DNA of 64,000 nt from NCBI RefSeq assembly GCF_018732085.1, contig NZ_CP076103.1, forward strand, positions 2,108,001-2,172,000. Direction: 5' to 3'. Positions within the stretch are counted from its first letter, which is position 1. Each line of letters opens with the position of its first letter. The translations under genes were made by a program, and so were the position numbers. The notes beneath the pieces are model-generated. The model was not told the DNA's origin. It ran no database searches and saw nothing but the letters and a program-made list of their open reading frames with translations. Shown here piece after piece: positions 35,670 through 43,186 of the stretch. This DNA comes from Lysobacter capsici (GTDB lineage Bacteria; Pseudomonadota; Gammaproteobacteria; Xanthomonadales; Xanthomonadaceae).

Positions 35670-36176
35670 ATGGCCGAGCCCACCGCCGTCAACAGCCAGA
35701 TCACCGACGCGATCACCCAATCCAACATCACCGTGCTCGGGCAATCGCCCGCATTCGCATTGGGGGTGGTGTACCAGACCCAGGCCCATGCGATCGGCTT
35801 GATGTTCCACAATGCGGTCGCGGCGCAGCAACAGCAGAACACCCTCGGACTTGCGGCCGTGCAGCGCAGCGTGATGCAGGTCGGCGACATGGGCGGCAGA
35901 TTCACCGCCTCCGCGGGCGCGCCGATCCAGACGTTCGCGGCCGGCGCGACGGCGCCGGATCCCGCCGCCGCGCGGATCGATGCGACCACCGCGATCAGCC
36001 GTTTCGCGCAGGCATTGAGCGAAACAGGCGATCAAGCCGACGCCGCCGGCCACGATAAGCGCTTGCAGGCGCTGAAGCTGGCCGCCATGGCCGCTTGCGT
36101 CGAGGGCGCACTGCGCTCGCCGGAGAACGCGCAGGTCTATGGCGAATTGCTGGACACGATCAAGACCCTGGCCTGA
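35670..36176 (+). CDS. RebB-family R-body protein
   Basis: A 168-residue protein from the ATG at 35670, with AGGAG 9 nt upstream. Residues 1-72 match the RebB family: AVNSQITDAITQSNITVLGQ, PAFALGVVYQTQAHAIGLMF and HNAVAAQQQQNTLGLAAVQ. RebB proteins polymerise into R-bodies, coiled protein ribbons that extend when pH falls and break membranes, first known from Paramecium killer endosymbionts (Caedibacter). The C-terminal 95 residues are an extra, less conserved part. Only one rebB copy is visible and no rebA, rebC or rebD; complete clusters usually have several. It could be a remnant, an outlying copy, or a structural protein with another role. Confidence 0.82.
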   Translation: MAEPTAVNSQITDAITQSNITVLGQSPAFALGVVYQTQAHAIGLMFHNAVAAQQQQNTLGLAAVQRSVMQVGDMGGRFTASAGAPIQTFAAGATAPDPAAARIDATTAISRFAQALSETGDQADAAGHDKRLQALKLAAMAACVEGALRSPENAQVYGELLDTIKTLA

Positions 36177-36240
36177 GCGGCGCGGTGCGGAGGGCGGCCG
36201 CGGCTTCGGATCGATGTCGTGGACCGGCGCGTTGACCGGA

Positions 36241-36366
36241 CTATTTGCGGCTGCTCTTTCCGGTCGAGTCGAGCGCCTTATAGGCCACCGACAAGGCGGC
36301 CAGCGCGATCAGGGTGACCGCTCCGAGTGCGCCTGCGTCGAGCACGGCGTCGATAAGGGCTTGCAT
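36241..36366 (-). CDS. 41-residue single-pass membrane miniprotein
   Basis: The short frame starts at the ATG at 36364-36366 with CTGGAG 6 nt upstream and encodes one hydrophobic helix (LGAVTLIALAALSVAYKALD) followed by a basic end (STGKSSRK). Size and layout resemble phage holin-like or toxin peptides, or small membrane regulators. It lies convergent to the rebB-like gene and after the gene at 36436, with which it could be co-transcribed. Assignment rests on the ribosome site and the clean hydrophobic profile. Confidence 0.55.
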   Translation of the reverse strand: MQALIDAVLDAGALGAVTLIALAALSVAYKALDSTGKSSRK

Positions 36367-36435
36367 GGGCTGCTCCAGGTTGGACGTTGGGTGGATTAGA
36401 GCAGGCCGCTGGCCGGATGCCCGGAGGGGAAATTT

Positions 36436-37194
36436 TCAGTTCCGCCCGAAGATCACGCCTTCCCATGGCGGTCGCGGCGGTGGACGCTTCAAAGCCGTGC
36501 GGCATCGGTCGCGCAAGGTAGCCTCCGAACGCGGGTCTCCGGCCAGGGCGAACAACAACTGCACGATGCTGACGAAGCGACTGACCGATACGCCATCGGC
36601 CCAGATGGTGATCGGCTCATCGAACAAGGTTTTGAATGCGCTGCGTACGCTGTCGATCAGCGCATCGCCGGCCCGGTCGGGTTTGCGCCCGCGCGCGTGC
36701 TTTTGCAGATGTGGATGCTCCAGTGCATCGGCTGCGGCTTGCGCCAACAGCCGTGGATCGACCCTGGCCAGGTCCTGGGCGCTCGACCCAGGGATCGCCA
36801 CGCTGGCCTTGAGCAGGCTCTGTGCAAGCCGATCCCTGGCCTGCGGCGATATCGCGGCGAGTATTTCCTCGATGGTGCAAGCGTCGCGCGTGTCGGCATT
36901 GCGCAACTTGGCGAGGTCCCTGCGCAGTTGTTCGGTGGTGATCCGGAACGCCCCGTTCTTGGCGCTTTGGGCGAAACGCAGCGTGGCGTAGCGGGCGACG
37001 ATCCAGGGGGCGGAATGGATCGCGAACGCGGGTGAAGTGAGATCGGCCAACGACAGCAGATTGCCGGCGATTTGCTTGCGCTCGTCCAACGGAACGGCGG
37101 TGGCGGGCGCCAGGAACGGTGCATGGCGAAACGCCAGGATGACGTTCGTCAATGTTTCCAGTTGTTGCTTGCCGATCGAGGGAGGGGCGGGCAT
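36436..37194 (-). CDS. Hypothetical helical protein
   Basis: A 252-residue protein from the ATG at 37192-37194; an in-frame TTG 15 nt upstream is an alternative. There is no signal or membrane segment. It is largely helical (FAIHSAPWIVARYATLRFAQ, DARDRL-type charged stretches), and the last third (GRKPDRAGDALIDSVRSAFK, then SRFVSIVQLLFALAG) recalls short conserved regions in proteins of mobile elements, but too weakly to name. Codon use fits a real gene. It may form a unit with the miniprotein at 36241. Confidence 0.65.
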   Translation of the reverse strand: MPAPPSIGKQQLETLTNVILAFRHAPFLAPATAVPLDERKQIAGNLLSLADLTSPAFAIHSAPWIVARYATLRFAQSAKNGAFRITTEQLRRDLAKLRNADTRDACTIEEILAAISPQARDRLAQSLLKASVAIPGSSAQDLARVDPRLLAQAAADALEHPHLQKHARGRKPDRAGDALIDSVRSAFKTLFDEPITIWADGVSVSRFVSIVQLLFALAGDPRSEATLRDRCRTALKRPPPRPPWEGVIFGRN

Positions 37195-37549
37195 CTGCTT
37201 GGAGACCAAGTGTGCGGGTCGAGAATGTAGCTCGATTGTCGGGTGGGGCCGTGCGCTGCCTGGGAGGGCGTCATGTGTGTTGCCGCTTCGTGTCAGGCGG
37301 GGGCGTTTCCCGGGCGTGAGCCGGCGGGCAGGGTATCAGTCGCATTCGATGCGACGTGGTCGGATCACTATGTCCTGTGCCCGCGGCGCTTGTCATCTGC
37401 GTGCATAGAACGTGAACCCACACTGCGCATCGGCGGCGTCTTCACCAATTCGCCATTCCTTCTTCACTATTTTTTATCGGGCCGATCGACACCATGCGCC
37501 GGCTTGCGGATCAACAGCAAACGCATCAACAGCGAAGGCACTGACGAAA

Positions 37550-37837
37550 ATGCGCGTAGACGTATTCGTGGTAGGCAACGAGGAAGGGTATGTGGTGGCG
37601 CCGGCGGACAGCTGGCTGCCGCTGGACGAAATGAAGGCGCTCGGCGCGCTGCGCTTCGGCTGGACCATCGACACCGCGATGGCCATGCCTAAGCTGGATT
37701 GGCATGCGATCGCCAAGGACATCGATGCGCGCGGCTACAGCATCGTGGCCAGCGACGATGTCGGCGGGCTGTTGGCGCAGCCGCAGCAGACGCTGTATGC
37801 GATCTACCCCGAACAGCATCGGCCGATTGCGGCGTGA
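37550..37837 (+). CDS. Hypothetical small protein
   Basis: A 95-residue acidic soluble protein (MRVDVFVVGNEEGYVVAPAD, SWLPLDEMKALGALRFGWT, ending LYAIYPEQHRPIAA). The reading frame is clean and has the usual GC3 pattern, but I do not recognise a family. A weak GAAGG lies about 12 nt before the ATG. The 355 nt before it (37195-37549) show no gene. It is followed by the tandem palindrome array. Confidence 0.6.
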   Translation: MRVDVFVVGNEEGYVVAPADSWLPLDEMKALGALRFGWTIDTAMAMPKLDWHAIAKDIDARGYSIVASDDVGGLLAQPQQTLYAIYPEQHRPIAA

Positions 37838-37949
37838 AGCGGCGGGGGCGGGTGCGTGCGGCGGCCGCTGGCTGGTCAATCCTGGCCTGGCGCGGCTTCG
37901 AGCTGTGGGGCGTTGATGAACGCGGTGGGTCGGATGCGTCGATTTAACC

Positions 37950-38760
37950 TCGACAACAGGTAGGCGCGGCGTAAGCCGCGATGGCGGACTCGGCCTGCAT
38001 GGCAGGCGTGTTTCGCGGTCGCGGCTTGCGCCGCGCCTGCAGGTAGCTTGGGTTGGGTTGGTCGCGGCCGGTCGCAGGGCGGTGCAGCGGTGGCGTGTTG
38101 CCGCCGTACCCGACGCTTAGGCGATGGGCAGCCCCTGTAGGAGCGGCGCGAGCCGCGACTGCGAAACACGCTTGCGTCGTATGCGAGAGGTCGCGGTCGC
38201 GGCTTGCGCCGCTCCTACAGGTAGCACGGGTTGGATCGGTCGCGGCTGGTCACGGGACGGTGCAGCGACAGCGTGTTGCCATCGCAAACGATGCTTAGCT
38301 GATGGGCAGCCCCTGTAGGAGCGGCGTGAGCCGCGACCGCGAACCACGCTTGCGTCGTATGCGGGAGGTCGCGGTCGCGGCTTGCGCCGCTCCTACAGGC
38401 AGCTTGGGTTGGATTGGTCGCGGCCGGTCGCAGGACGGTGCAGCGACAGCGTGTTGCCATCGCACACGATGCTTAGCTGATGGGCAGCCCCCTGTAGGAG
38501 CGGCGCGAGCCGCGACCGCGAACCACGCTTGCGTCGTATGCGGGAGGTCGCGGTCGCGGCTTGCGCCGCCCCTACAGGTAGCTTGGGTTGGATTGGTCGC
38601 GGCCGGTCGCAGGACGGTGCAGCGACAGCGTGTTGCTATCGCGCACGACGCTTAGGTGATGGGCAGCCTCCTGTAGGAGCGGCGCGAGCCGCGACCGCGA
38701 AACACGCTTGCGTCGTATGCAGGAGGTCGCGGTCGCGGCTCACGCCGCTCCTACAGCCGG
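37950..38760. repeat. 178-bp tandem array of paired family-I palindromes
   Basis: Three near-identical units start at 38123, 38301 and 38479 (each GATGGGCAGCCC then the palindrome), with a partial fourth at 38658-38760 and a diverged unit before them from about 37950. Each unit holds two facing family-I palindromes plus a 90-nt spacer with GCGTGTTGCCATCGC. The spacers are almost the same in all units, so the array grew by unit duplication. It ends 140 nt before radA. Confidence 0.9.
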
Positions 38761-38900
38761 AGCCGAGCGCACGGTCAGGCTCGGGCGAGGGGGCGGCCCG
38801 GCCCGCGGTAGGACTTTGCCGCGACCGGCCCTGCCGTCTCGCACGATGCGACCGGCAGCCGCTACAGTGCGGTTCCGCTCCGTTCGCAGTGCTCTCGCCC

Positions 38901-40322
38901 GTGTCCAGCCTGTCCAAGTCGTCCAGCAAATCCGCCGCCTCCAAGGCCCGCACCGCCTACGTCTGCTCCGAATGCGGCGCCGACTACACCAAGTGGCAAG
39001 GGCAGTGTGGCGAATGCGGGGCCTGGAACACGCTCAGCGAGTTCGTGGTCGAGCCGGCGGTCAAGGCCGGCGCGGGCGGGGTCGCGGCGAGCCGACGCAG
39101 CAGTTGGGCCGGGCGCGCCGACGCGCCGGCGGTGACCGCGCTCAAGGACGTCAGCCACAGCGAGGAATCGCGGGTCAGCACCGGGATCGGCGAGTTCGAC
39201 CGGGTGCTCGGCGGCGGCCTCGTGCACGGCGCGGTGGTGCTGGTCGGCGGCGACCCGGGCATCGGCAAGTCGACCCTGCTCTTGCAGGCGATCACGCGCA
39301 TGGCCCAGACCCTGCCCGGGCTGTACGTGACCGGCGAGGAATCGCTGTCGCAGGTCGCCGGCCGCGCCTCGCGCCTGGGCCTGCCGCTGGACGGCGTGCA
39401 TGCGCTGGCCGAGACCGGGGTCGAACGCATTCTCGAACACGCCTCACGGATGAAGCCGGCGCTGATCGTCGCCGACTCGGTGCAGACCCTGTGGACCGAA
39501 CAACTCGCCGCCGCGCCGGGCTCGGTCAGCCAGGTGCGCGAGAGCGCGGCGCGGCTGGTGCGTTACGCCAAGGAGACCGGCACGGCCGTGTTCCTGGTCG
39601 GCCACGTCACCAAGGAAGGCGGCATCGCCGGCCCGCGCGTGCTCGAGCACATGGTCGACGCGGTGCTGTATTTCGAAGGCGAGAGCGGCAGCCGCTTCCG
39701 CGTGCTGCGCGCGTTCAAGAACCGCTTCGGCGCGGTCAACGAGCTCGGCGTGTTCGCGATGAGCGACAAGGGCCTGCGCGAAGTGCCCAACCCGTCGGCG
39801 ATCTTCCTGTCCGGCAGCCGCACCCCGCAGCCGGGCAGCTGCGTGATGGTGACCCGCGAAGGCACCCGGCCGCTGTTGGTCGAAGTGCAGGCGCTGGTCG
39901 ATTCCTCGCCGCTGTCGAACCCGCGCCGGGTCGCGGTCGGCATGGAACAAAATCGCCTGGCGATGCTGCTGGCGGTGCTGCACCGGCACGGCGGCATCTC
40001 GGTCGGCGACCAGGACGTGTTCGTCAACGTGGTCGGCGGCATCCGCGTGCAGGAAACCGCGGTCGATCTGCCGCTGCTGCTGGCGGTGCTGTCGTCGTTG
40101 CGCGATCAGCCGTTGGCCGAGCAGACCGTGGCCTTCGGCGAGGTCGGGCTGTCGGGCGAGATCCGTCCGGTGCCCAATGGCGAGGACCGCTTGAAGGAGG
40201 CGGCGACGCACGGCTTCAAGCGCGCCATCGTGCCCAAGGGCAACGCGCCGCGCGGCGGCAAGATCGGCGAGATGGAAGTGATCGCGGTCGAGCGCTTGTC
40301 GGAAGCGCTGGAAGCGGCGTGA
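38901..40322 (+). CDS. radA: DNA repair protein RadA
   Basis: A 473-residue RadA (Sms), a DnaB-like ATPase that drives branch migration in recombination. It has a zinc finger (CSECGADYTKWQGQCGEC, about residues 20-37), Walker A GDPGIGKST, the RadA-specific KNRFG motif, and a C-terminal Lon-like domain (VDLPLLLAVLSSLRDQPL, GEVGLSGEIRPV). There is no ATG before the zinc finger; a GTG at 38901 is used, with another GTG at 38889. Neither has a good ribosome site, which together with the repeats just upstream leaves the start uncertain. Confidence 0.95.
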   Translation: MSSLSKSSSKSAASKARTAYVCSECGADYTKWQGQCGECGAWNTLSEFVVEPAVKAGAGGVAASRRSSWAGRADAPAVTALKDVSHSEESRVSTGIGEFDRVLGGGLVHGAVVLVGGDPGIGKSTLLLQAITRMAQTLPGLYVTGEESLSQVAGRASRLGLPLDGVHALAETGVERILEHASRMKPALIVADSVQTLWTEQLAAAPGSVSQVRESAARLVRYAKETGTAVFLVGHVTKEGGIAGPRVLEHMVDAVLYFEGESGSRFRVLRAFKNRFGAVNELGVFAMSDKGLREVPNPSAIFLSGSRTPQPGSCVMVTREGTRPLLVEVQALVDSSPLSNPRRVAVGMEQNRLAMLLAVLHRHGGISVGDQDVFVNVVGGIRVQETAVDLPLLLAVLSSLRDQPLAEQTVAFGEVGLSGEIRPVPNGEDRLKEAATHGFKRAIVPKGNAPRGGKIGEMEVIAVERLSEALEAA

Positions 40323-40447
40323 TCGGGGTGGATGCACGGCATGCGCAATGCCGGAATCGGCGCGGCATGGTCGATGCTGCGCGCGCCGGCGAAAGGGCGA
40401 TGTCGCTGCCGCGACGGTCGTCGGCCGGCATAAGGCAGTAATCGCGA

Positions 40448-41056
40448 ATGCCGCTTCAGTCGCAGCAGGAGCCGGGCGCCGCGCCGACGACGGCGGGGCG
40501 TGCGTTCGCGCGCTGGGTGTCGATCGCGTTGCATCCGTTCGCGGTGTTTATCGCATTGACCCTCGTCAGCGTGCGGGTGCTCGCGCCGCAGGCCTTGGGG
40601 CATGCGCTGATCGGCGTATCGGCGGCGGTGCTGGCGTGCTGGGCGTTCGTGTTGCAGCGGCGGCGCGCGGGGCATTGGTCGACGGTCGATGCCTCTCACG
40701 CCAGCGAGCGGCCGGTGTTGTACGCGGTGTTGCTGGCGATTCTCGCGGTGTGCTGGTGGTGGATGCGCGGGCAGGCGGCACCGCTGGCGCAGGGCATCGT
40801 CGCGGTCGCGGCGATGCTGGTCGCGGCGGCGGTGCTCAATCGCTGGATCAAGTTGTCGCTGCACATGGCCAGCCTGGCGTTCGCGGCGGTGTCGCTGCTG
40901 GCGCTGTGGCGGGTGGCCGGGATCGCGGCCGCGTGCGCATTGCCGCTGCTGGCTTGGGCGCGCTTGCGCATGGCGCGGCATTCGCCGGCCGAGGTGATCG
41001 GCGGCACGGTGTTGGGGGCGGTGTTCGCGTTGGCGTTGCGGGTGTGGGCAGGGTGA
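40448..41056 (+). CDS. PAP2-like integral membrane protein
   Basis: A 202-residue protein with about six transmembrane segments. The end RLRMARHSPAEVIGGTVLGA resembles the last motif of the PAP2 phosphatase superfamily, and KLSLHMASLAF resembles the middle P-S-G-H region. The strict residues (PSGH; the Asp of SRx5Hx3D) are not all present: the His is there but Glu replaces Asp. A phosphatase on lipid phosphates in the membrane is the family expectation; activity is doubtful. It follows radA by 125 nt on the same strand. Confidence 0.72.
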   Translation: MPLQSQQEPGAAPTTAGRAFARWVSIALHPFAVFIALTLVSVRVLAPQALGHALIGVSAAVLACWAFVLQRRRAGHWSTVDASHASERPVLYAVLLAILAVCWWWMRGQAAPLAQGIVAVAAMLVAAAVLNRWIKLSLHMASLAFAAVSLLALWRVAGIAAACALPLLAWARLRMARHSPAEVIGGTVLGAVFALALRVWAG

Positions 41057-41110
41057 GTCGCGCGGACTTCGACTGTATTTCGTTGCAGTAAGTCTTTGTG
41101 CTGCAGGAGG

Positions 41111-41220
41111 TCTTTTGTGGGAGGGGCTTCAGCCCCGATGCTTTCCGATCAGATCGCTTGGCAGTTCAACCGCGCCGGAGCGAACAGCGTCGGGGCTGAA
41201 GCCCCTCCCACAAAAGACTT
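41111..41220. repeat. Family-II palindromic repeat pair
   Basis: Two facing copies (GTGGGAGGGGCTTCAGCCCC and its complement) with AAAAGA/TCTTTT extensions form a 110-nt fold between two convergent genes and may end both transcripts. The remainder of 41221-41357 is featureless. Confidence 0.85.
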
Positions 41221-41357
41221 CGTGGGGCTCGATCAGACGGTATCTGATCCGGCCTTGTTGGATGCAACAAGACCGGATCGTAAAGGCCGCTAGAAACCAC
41301 ACGGATCCGGCAATACCCGCAAATCCGGGAGCGCCTGAAAGCCCCGGAAGCCCCGCG

Positions 41358-41786
41358 TTACGCCGCCGGCTTGGCCGCCTTGGCATGCGCATTGAGCAGC
41401 TCGACCAGCTTGGCTTCATCAAAGCCCTGCATGCTCTTGTCGCCGATGTAGATCACCGGGACGCTGTTGATCTTCAAACCGTCGGCTTCCTTGCGCGCGG
41501 TCTGGTCCTTGTCGATCACGCGCTCGACGAAACGCACGTTCTGTTTTTCCAGCAGCGCCTTGGCCTTCACGCAGAACGGGCAGGTCGACAAGGTGTACAT
41601 CACCACTTCCCCGCCGCTGGCCTTGGCGTTGGCGTAGACCGCCGAGTAGTCGCCTTGGGTCACTTGCGCGCCGCCACCGCCGCCACCGATCAATCCGCTG
41701 TTACGGACCAGATAGCCCGCGCCTACGCCCAGGCCCAGGGCCAGGGCCACGACCAGGATGGTGGTCAGGATCGACTTGAAATTCAT
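41358..41786 (-). CDS. Membrane-anchored glutaredoxin-like protein
   Basis: A 142-residue protein with an N-terminal signal-anchor (ILTTILVVALALGLGVGAGY, residues 6-25), a Gly-rich linker (GGGGGG), and a glutaredoxin domain. The active site is C69-P-F-C72 (YTLSTCPFCVKAKALL), and the cis-Pro loop is NSVPVIYI (P110). A GrxC-type dithiol-disulfide exchange is expected. Topology suggests the domain faces the periplasm, unusual for glutaredoxin because no glutathione system is certain there. It lies next to the eight-cysteine miniprotein genes, which raises the possibility that it acts on their disulfides; that is speculation. Confidence 0.88.
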   Translation of the reverse strand: MNFKSILTTILVVALALGLGVGAGYLVRNSGLIGGGGGGAQVTQGDYSAVYANAKASGGEVVMYTLSTCPFCVKAKALLEKQNVRFVERVIDKDQTARKEADGLKINSVPVIYIGDKSMQGFDEAKLVELLNAHAKAAKPAA

Positions 41787-41863
41787 TCCTTGTCCTCTTT
41801 GAGTGGTGCGTCATGAAGCGTCGCGACCGCTCGTGCCAAGCGGTCGCGACAATGAGAGCGAGC

Positions 41864-42085
41864 TCAGCCCCGGCAGCCGCAGCGGTTGACGCAGGCCTGA
41901 CGTTCGCGGAAGCAAGTGGCTCCGCCGCCTTCGGCGCGGCACAGGTCGTAAGCGGCGATGCAATCGTCCCAGCAGCGGGCGCATTGTTCGGGCGTGCTGC
42001 CGCTGGAGAAGGCGCTGAGCGACATCGCCAGGCCGAAGCAGAACGCGGCGCCGATCGACAGCCGGCGCGTGGTAAGTCTCAACAT
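41864..42085 (-). CDS. Secreted eight-cysteine miniprotein, paralog 1
   Basis: A 73-residue preprotein from the ATG at 42083-42085; AAGGAGG lies 7 nt upstream (an in-frame GTG directly before the ATG is too close). The signal peptide is LSIGAAFCFGLAMSLSAFSS. The mature part follows the scheme C-x2-C-W-x2-C-x6-C-x8-C-x6-C-x3-C-G-C and ends CGCRG. It shares this framework with the products at 42357, 42626 and 46003. The eight cysteines imply four disulfides or a metal site. I know no named family. Confidence 0.82.
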   Translation of the reverse strand: MLRLTTRRLSIGAAFCFGLAMSLSAFSSGSTPEQCARCWDDCIAAYDLCRAEGGGATCFRERQACVNRCGCRG

Positions 42086-42356
42086 CACTGTTCCTCCTTG
42101 TGCCCGTCACTGGGCCGCTAGGGTTATATCACCGGCGCGGTGCCGAGCCACCGCGGTGAAGTCATGGCGGATGTGACCGGCGTTGCGGAAATCCGGTGCC
42201 ACGGGTCGTTGCGATGCCGCTCGTGGATTCGCCCGAGGGCCGACCGCGCCATGGCGACGCGTGCAGGCCGCCGATTCGCTGCACTGCGGCACGAATCTGC
42301 GCGCGATGGCGCGAGTTCCGGAGGAGCGTGAGCTCCTCCGGATGGGCTCGATCGGA

Positions 42357-42566
42357 TCAGGGAATCGGGCAGCCGCAGATATTGCCGCAGTAGTTGAAAT
42401 TTTCCTGGCACACGCTGGCCGGTTGTCCCGACGCGCGGCAGGCGCGGCGCTCGGCGAAGCAGCCGTCCCAGCAGTCCGCGCAGCTGGCGGCGAATGCGTT
42501 CATCGAAAAGGCCAGGCCGAAGCAGAAGGCGATGGTGGCGGAAATGCGGTTGCGCTTGTCGAACAT
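42357..42566 (-). CDS. Secreted eight-cysteine miniprotein, paralog 2
   Basis: A 69-residue preprotein with AGGAGAG before the ATG at 42564-42566. Signal peptide IAFCFGLAFSMNAFA, cleaved before ASCADCW. The cysteine scheme is C-x2-C-W-x2-C-x6-C-x9-C-x6-C-x3-C-G-C, ending CGCPIP. It is very similar to paralog 3, next to it (both have FCFGLAFSM, ERRACRAS / QRQACRAA, PASVC). Between 42086 and 42356 no other gene is seen. Confidence 0.85.
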   Translation of the reverse strand: MFDKRNRISATIAFCFGLAFSMNAFAASCADCWDGCFAERRACRASGQPASVCQENFNYCGNICGCPIP

Positions 42567-42625
42567 GGCGATGCTCTCCTTTGATGGATCGGTGACGATC
42601 GGTGCACGGTGGGTTGTCGGCGGTA

Positions 42626-42838
42626 TCACGGGATCTGGCAGCCGCAGCGACGGCCGCAGGCGTTGTAGTTCGCCGTGCAGACCGAAGCGGGACTGCCCGC
42701 CGCGCGGCAGGCCTGGCGTTGGGCGAAGCAGCCTTGCCAGCATTCCTCGCAGGTGGCGGCGAACGCGCTCATCGAAAATGCGAGGCCGAAACAGAACGCA
42801 CAGGCGGCCATCACTCGGTTGCTCTTGCTGATCGACAT
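42626..42838 (-). CDS. Secreted eight-cysteine miniprotein, paralog 3
   Basis: A 70-residue preprotein with AAGGAG before the ATG at 42836-42838. Signal peptide ACAFCFGLAFSMSAFA; mature part CEECWQGCFAQRQAC, then PASVCTANYNAC and CGRRCGCQIP at the end. It is a recent tandem duplicate of paralog 2, 59 nt apart and on the same strand. The gap 42839-43186 upstream holds no gene. Confidence 0.85.
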   Translation of the reverse strand: MSISKSNRVMAACAFCFGLAFSMSAFAATCEECWQGCFAQRQACRAAGSPASVCTANYNACGRRCGCQIP

Positions 42839-43186
42839 CTAACGTCTCCTTGGTCTGGTGAAACCCACGCTCGTCGTGAGCGTGTGGCGATGGACGCCGA
42901 TGCGATGCGCGAAGCCTGCGTCCAGGGGCGTCGCGTAGAGCGATGCATCGTGTGGCGAGCATGCCCGGCTTGCGTCGGCGGCTCGATCCAACGCAGTACA
43001 GCGCACTCAACGGCCACCGAAATCGGGCCGGAATCGGCTGCGTTGACGGAACGGCGATAGCCGTCGAAAAAACGCAATTCCGCTGCGGTGCAGCAGGAAT
43101 TTGTGATCTCCGCTCAGGTTTATGAACACGCCTTGGCACACATTCGAGCCCTTGGCCGTAACAACCCTCGTGACAAGGAGCGTGCG

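Noticed and set aside
37950..38760. CRISPR array
   Set aside because: Units are 178 bp with conserved spacers and internal palindromes, and there are no cas genes; the spacing and identity do not fit CRISPR.
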